A stretch of 64,000 bases of DNA from contig JARGPI010000003.1 in assembly GCA_029213005.1 (NCBI GenBank), positions 1 to 64,000 on the forward strand. Reading direction: 5' to 3'. The notes beneath the pieces were generated by a model. It had not been told where the DNA came from and did no database searches. It was given only the letters and a program-made list of their open reading frames with translations. Within the stretch, counting starts at the first letter, position 1, and every line of letters starts with the position of its first letter. Position numbers and translations under genes: made by a program. Positions 61,760-64,000 of this stretch are shown here, piece by piece. The stretch is from Verrucomicrobiales bacterium. GTDB lineage: Bacteria > Verrucomicrobiota > Verrucomicrobiia > Verrucomicrobiales > DEV007.

Positions 61760-62761
61760 TTATTGAGTTTTGGTAGACTGAATGACCCGGCTGGCGCGGC
61801 CAAAGAGTTGGAGTCGGACGTTTCGAAGGTAGGAGTCTAGAACAGCGGGGCCTCCGCTGCTTTTCAGCTGTTTGAGCTCGTCAGAGATTCGCTGGAGCGG
61901 CTCAACTTCCGCCTCAACTCTCATGGTTTGAATTTCAACCGCTCTTTTCGACTGTTCGATTCGTTGATCGGCTTCGGCCTGAGCGAGACTGATGTCTGCC
62001 GAAACTTCATTGTGCGCGGTGTTAATGGCGGCAAGTGCGGAGTCGATGTCACTCGGCGGATCAATTCCGGTAATGAGCGATGCGTCCAGTTCAATCCCGT
62101 AACGTGCCGTGGAGCTGAGGCACTCATAGGTCATTTGCTGATTCAATTCGTTCAGATTTTTCCGGAGGTCATTGATCGAGATGCCGTCGATTTTGCGACC
62201 TCCTGCCAGTTTTGCCAGTTCGTCAGGTTCACTGGAATCCGGCGCTTCAAAATTGGCAATTCGTTCCCGCAAAATGGAAACAAAATAGCCCATAATGTGA
62301 GCCACCGGATTTTTGACGCCGAAGAGGTAGGCGTATAGATTTTGTTCGCTGATTTTATAGCGAAGTTGACCGGTAACTCCAATATTGAGTTGGTCTTTAG
62401 TTACCGCATCCAGAACCGTACCGGATTGATTTAGTTCCGGCTCCTCCGGATCGTAGGCGACGCTGGTCGTGTTGATCGAAACCTTTACTTTGTGAACCCT
62501 GTGCCAGGGCATCTTTATATAGGGACCACCCGGCCCGATGACTTTGACCTGAGGAAAGATATATCTGGAGCGATGATCTTCGCTGAGGTGCTCGACCATG
62601 GGGAGATCGAGCGTGGTCTTTCCTTTGATTCGCTGGGCCTTTCCGAAGCTGGTGATTACCGCCCGCTCGTTTTGTTCCACCGTGTAAAAACCGGTTAAAA
62701 CACATCGAATCAAAAACCAAAGCGATAAACCTAATACGATTCCTATGATTATTCCTATCAT
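61760..62761 (-). CDS. SPFH/Band 7 domain protein (partner)
   Basis: A protein of 333 aa. One TM helix (IGIIIGIVLGLSLWFLI) at the N-terminus, then TVEQNERAVITSFGKAQRIKG and WHRVHKVKVSINTTSVAYDPEE as in stomatin/prohibitin-type proteins. The C-terminal region (AQAEADQRIEQSKRAVEIQTM) is a coiled coil. HflK/HflC is the alternative, although FtsH is not adjacent; a TPR-AAA ATPase gene is divergent from it. Confidence 0.88.
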   Translation of the reverse strand: MIGIIIGIVLGLSLWFLIRCVLTGFYTVEQNERAVITSFGKAQRIKGKTTLDLPMVEHLSEDHRSRYIFPQVKVIGPGGPYIKMPWHRVHKVKVSINTTSVAYDPEEPELNQSGTVLDAVTKDQLNIGVTGQLRYKISEQNLYAYLFGVKNPVAHIMGYFVSILRERIANFEAPDSSEPDELAKLAGGRKIDGISINDLRKNLNELNQQMTYECLSSTARYGIELDASLITGIDPPSDIDSALAAINTAHNEVSADISLAQAEADQRIEQSKRAVEIQTMRVEAEVEPLQRISDELKQLKSSGGPAVLDSYLRNVRLQLFGRASRVIQSTKTQ

Positions 62762-62875
62762 TAACGTAGAGTTTAAGCCGCCCGTTCATTTCGTGCACTA
62801 CAAAAACTTTGGGTCTTTGGAGCGCTTTGCTTGCATAACTCGAACTAAGATCGTTAATTTCCCTCAGCAGCAGCC

Positions 62876-64000
62876 ATGGCAGAAATCGAAACTCTAAAGC
62901 AAGCCCTCGCGGTCTCTCCGGACAATATCCCCTTACTTCTGATGTTGGGGAAAGCCTACATGGACGAATTTCAACTCGGCGAAGCCCGCGAAGTGTTTGA
63001 TCGGATGCTGGTGGTGGACCCGATGAACGCGGATGCCAAAACGGCGATCGCGAAGCTTCTTGATTTGGGCGGAAGATCTTCCGAAGCGATTTTGAGAATC
63101 GAACAGGTCTGCGCGGAATCGCCGGAGTTTGCTCCTGCCTGGATTTTGAGAGCCACCTTTGCTCTGAATGAAGGAGAGGCGAAACTGGCCCGGGAATATT
63201 ACGAAAAGGCGGTTTCAATCGGGGTGGTCTATTCGGACAGCGAACTTTTGAAACGGATCGAGCAGGCAGGCGGATCGAAAGGTCCTTCCCGGACCACGAT
63301 TCAATCATCGGGCGATCAAGCGTCGGTTTATATGGATCAGGATCCGTTTGATGACGAAGAGGATCCTTTTGACGGTTTTGAGTCGGGTGGGGACGATGAT
63401 TTGGAGTTGGAGTTTGCTTCAAAGCCGAACTCTGATTTTTCAAAAGTCGGCGGCATGGAGTCCGTAAAAGAGGATATCCGGATGAAAATCCTCTATCCGA
63501 TGGAAAATGCCGAGCTTTTCAAAGCCTACGGGAAAAGCGCAGGCGGCGGAGTTTTGCTGTATGGCCCTCCGGGATGTGGCAAAACGATGATCAGCCGGGC
63601 GACGGCGGGTGAGATCGATGCCAAATTTATCAGCGTCGGTTTGCATCAGATTCTCGATATGTTTATCGGGAAATCGGAAGAGAAACTGCACGAGATTTTC
63701 GAGTTCGCGCGTCGCAATGCGCCTTCGGTGCTCTTTTTTGACGAGGTCGATGCACTGGCAGCGGACCGGAAAGATATGCGGACTTCTGCGGGGCGGACTT
63801 TGATCAATCAGTTTCTTTCTGAAATGGATGGGACGGAAGCTCACAATGACGGCGTTCTGGTTCTCGGCGCGACCAATGCCCCGTGGCATCTCGACTCGGC
63901 GTTTCTTCGTCCCGGTCGTTTTGATCGACTGATTTTTGTCCCTCCGCCGGACGAACCGGCGAGAGCTGAAATTGTGCGGATCATGGCGGACGGAAAACCG
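62876..64000 (+). CDS. TPR-AAA ATPase, 3' end cut by window edge
   Basis: 375 codons are visible. Residues 1-130 are TPR-like (MAEIETLKQALAVSPDNIPL, AYMDEFQLGEAREVFDRMLV). An acidic linker at 152-180 is followed by an AAA domain: Walker A GPPGCGKT (230-237), Walker B SVLFFDEVDAL, sensor ATNAPWHLD and arginine finger RPGRFDR. It most resembles Cdc48/FtsH-class ATPases with an N-terminal repeat domain. The divergent SPFH genes might be functionally linked. The end lies outside the window. Confidence 0.88.
   Translation, partial: MAEIETLKQALAVSPDNIPLLLMLGKAYMDEFQLGEAREVFDRMLVVDPMNADAKTAIAKLLDLGGRSSEAILRIEQVCAESPEFAPAWILRATFALNEGEAKLAREYYEKAVSIGVVYSDSELLKRIEQAGGSKGPSRTTIQSSGDQASVYMDQDPFDDEEDPFDGFESGGDDDLELEFASKPNSDFSKVGGMESVKEDIRMKILYPMENAELFKAYGKSAGGGVLLYGPPGCGKTMISRATAGEIDAKFISVGLHQILDMFIGKSEEKLHEIFEFARRNAPSVLFFDEVDALAADRKDMRTSAGRTLINQFLSEMDGTEAHNDGVLVLGATNAPWHLDSAFLRPGRFDRLIFVPPPDEPARAEIVRIMADGKP

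Noticed and set aside
62397..63443. A 348-aa open frame on the - strand
   Set aside because: It overlaps the SPFH and AAA ATPase genes in another frame and is rich in arginine, serine and proline, as shadows are.
63440..63889. A 149-aa open frame on the - strand
   Set aside because: It is antisense to the Walker A/B region of the AAA ATPase.

Overview
The window looks like a chromosomal segment of a free-living member of Verrucomicrobiota, or a close PVC relative. This is inference from gene content: ThuA and PQQ-propeller secreted proteins, PIN/TRAM and KamA-type proteins, a glycosyltransferase-GH130-glycosyltransferase cassette, and a GTTC-N4-GAAC operator of the type I recall for verrucomicrobial LexA. 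Base composition is moderately GC with short AT-rich promoter gaps. No prophage, insertion sequence or CRISPR array was seen.

Layout. 1-14 kb: a 3'-truncated citramalate synthase gene, folP, an exceptionally long secreted TPR protein (2923 aa), and a coupled KamA/glycosyltransferase pair. 14-25.7 kb: housekeeping and signalling genes: a Nudix-like protein, a frameshifted membrane protein gene, a histone-like protein, flavin reductase, PIN/TRAM protein, tRNA-Ser, two receiver proteins, a ThuA protein, CBS-pyrophosphatase, ebfC, dnaX and a membrane sensor-like protein. 25.9-34.9 kb: CnoX-like thioredoxin, MsrB, an Ate1-like transferase, an amidase, a PQQ propeller protein, an OmpA-like protein, ComM/YifB, a tiny basic protein and a desaturase. 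35-39.8 kb: the glycan cassette. 39.9-55.1 kb: a complete nitrate assimilation island. 55.3-64 kb: a PQQ protein, methyltransferase, MsrA, small conserved genes, an unusual hypothetical protein, an SPFH pair and a truncated TPR-AAA ATPase gene.

The nitrate island is the most informative region. An outer-membrane porin, a divergent LysR regulator, a cytoplasmic NrtA-like (NasS-like) protein and a long operon are encoded together. The operon encodes the binding protein, permease, two ATPases, a CysJ-like diflavin reductase, a NirA-like sirohaem reductase, an Fe-S/membrane-anchor fusion and a molybdopterin nitrate reductase. The porin, NasS-like gene and operon each carry the same upstream array: ATGAAT-N3-(ATTCAT or a variant)-N7-ATGAAT, then exactly 36 bp, then TGGCAY-N5-NNGC. 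I read this as a coordinated LysR regulon with a fixed promoter geometry, possibly sigma-54 dependent.

A second notable pattern is a 13-bp near-palindrome, TGTACCCTGTACA, found at five loci in clusters of two or three units. The start-to-start spacing is always exactly 22 bp, whatever the orientation. One cluster lies in frame inside a glycosyltransferase gene.
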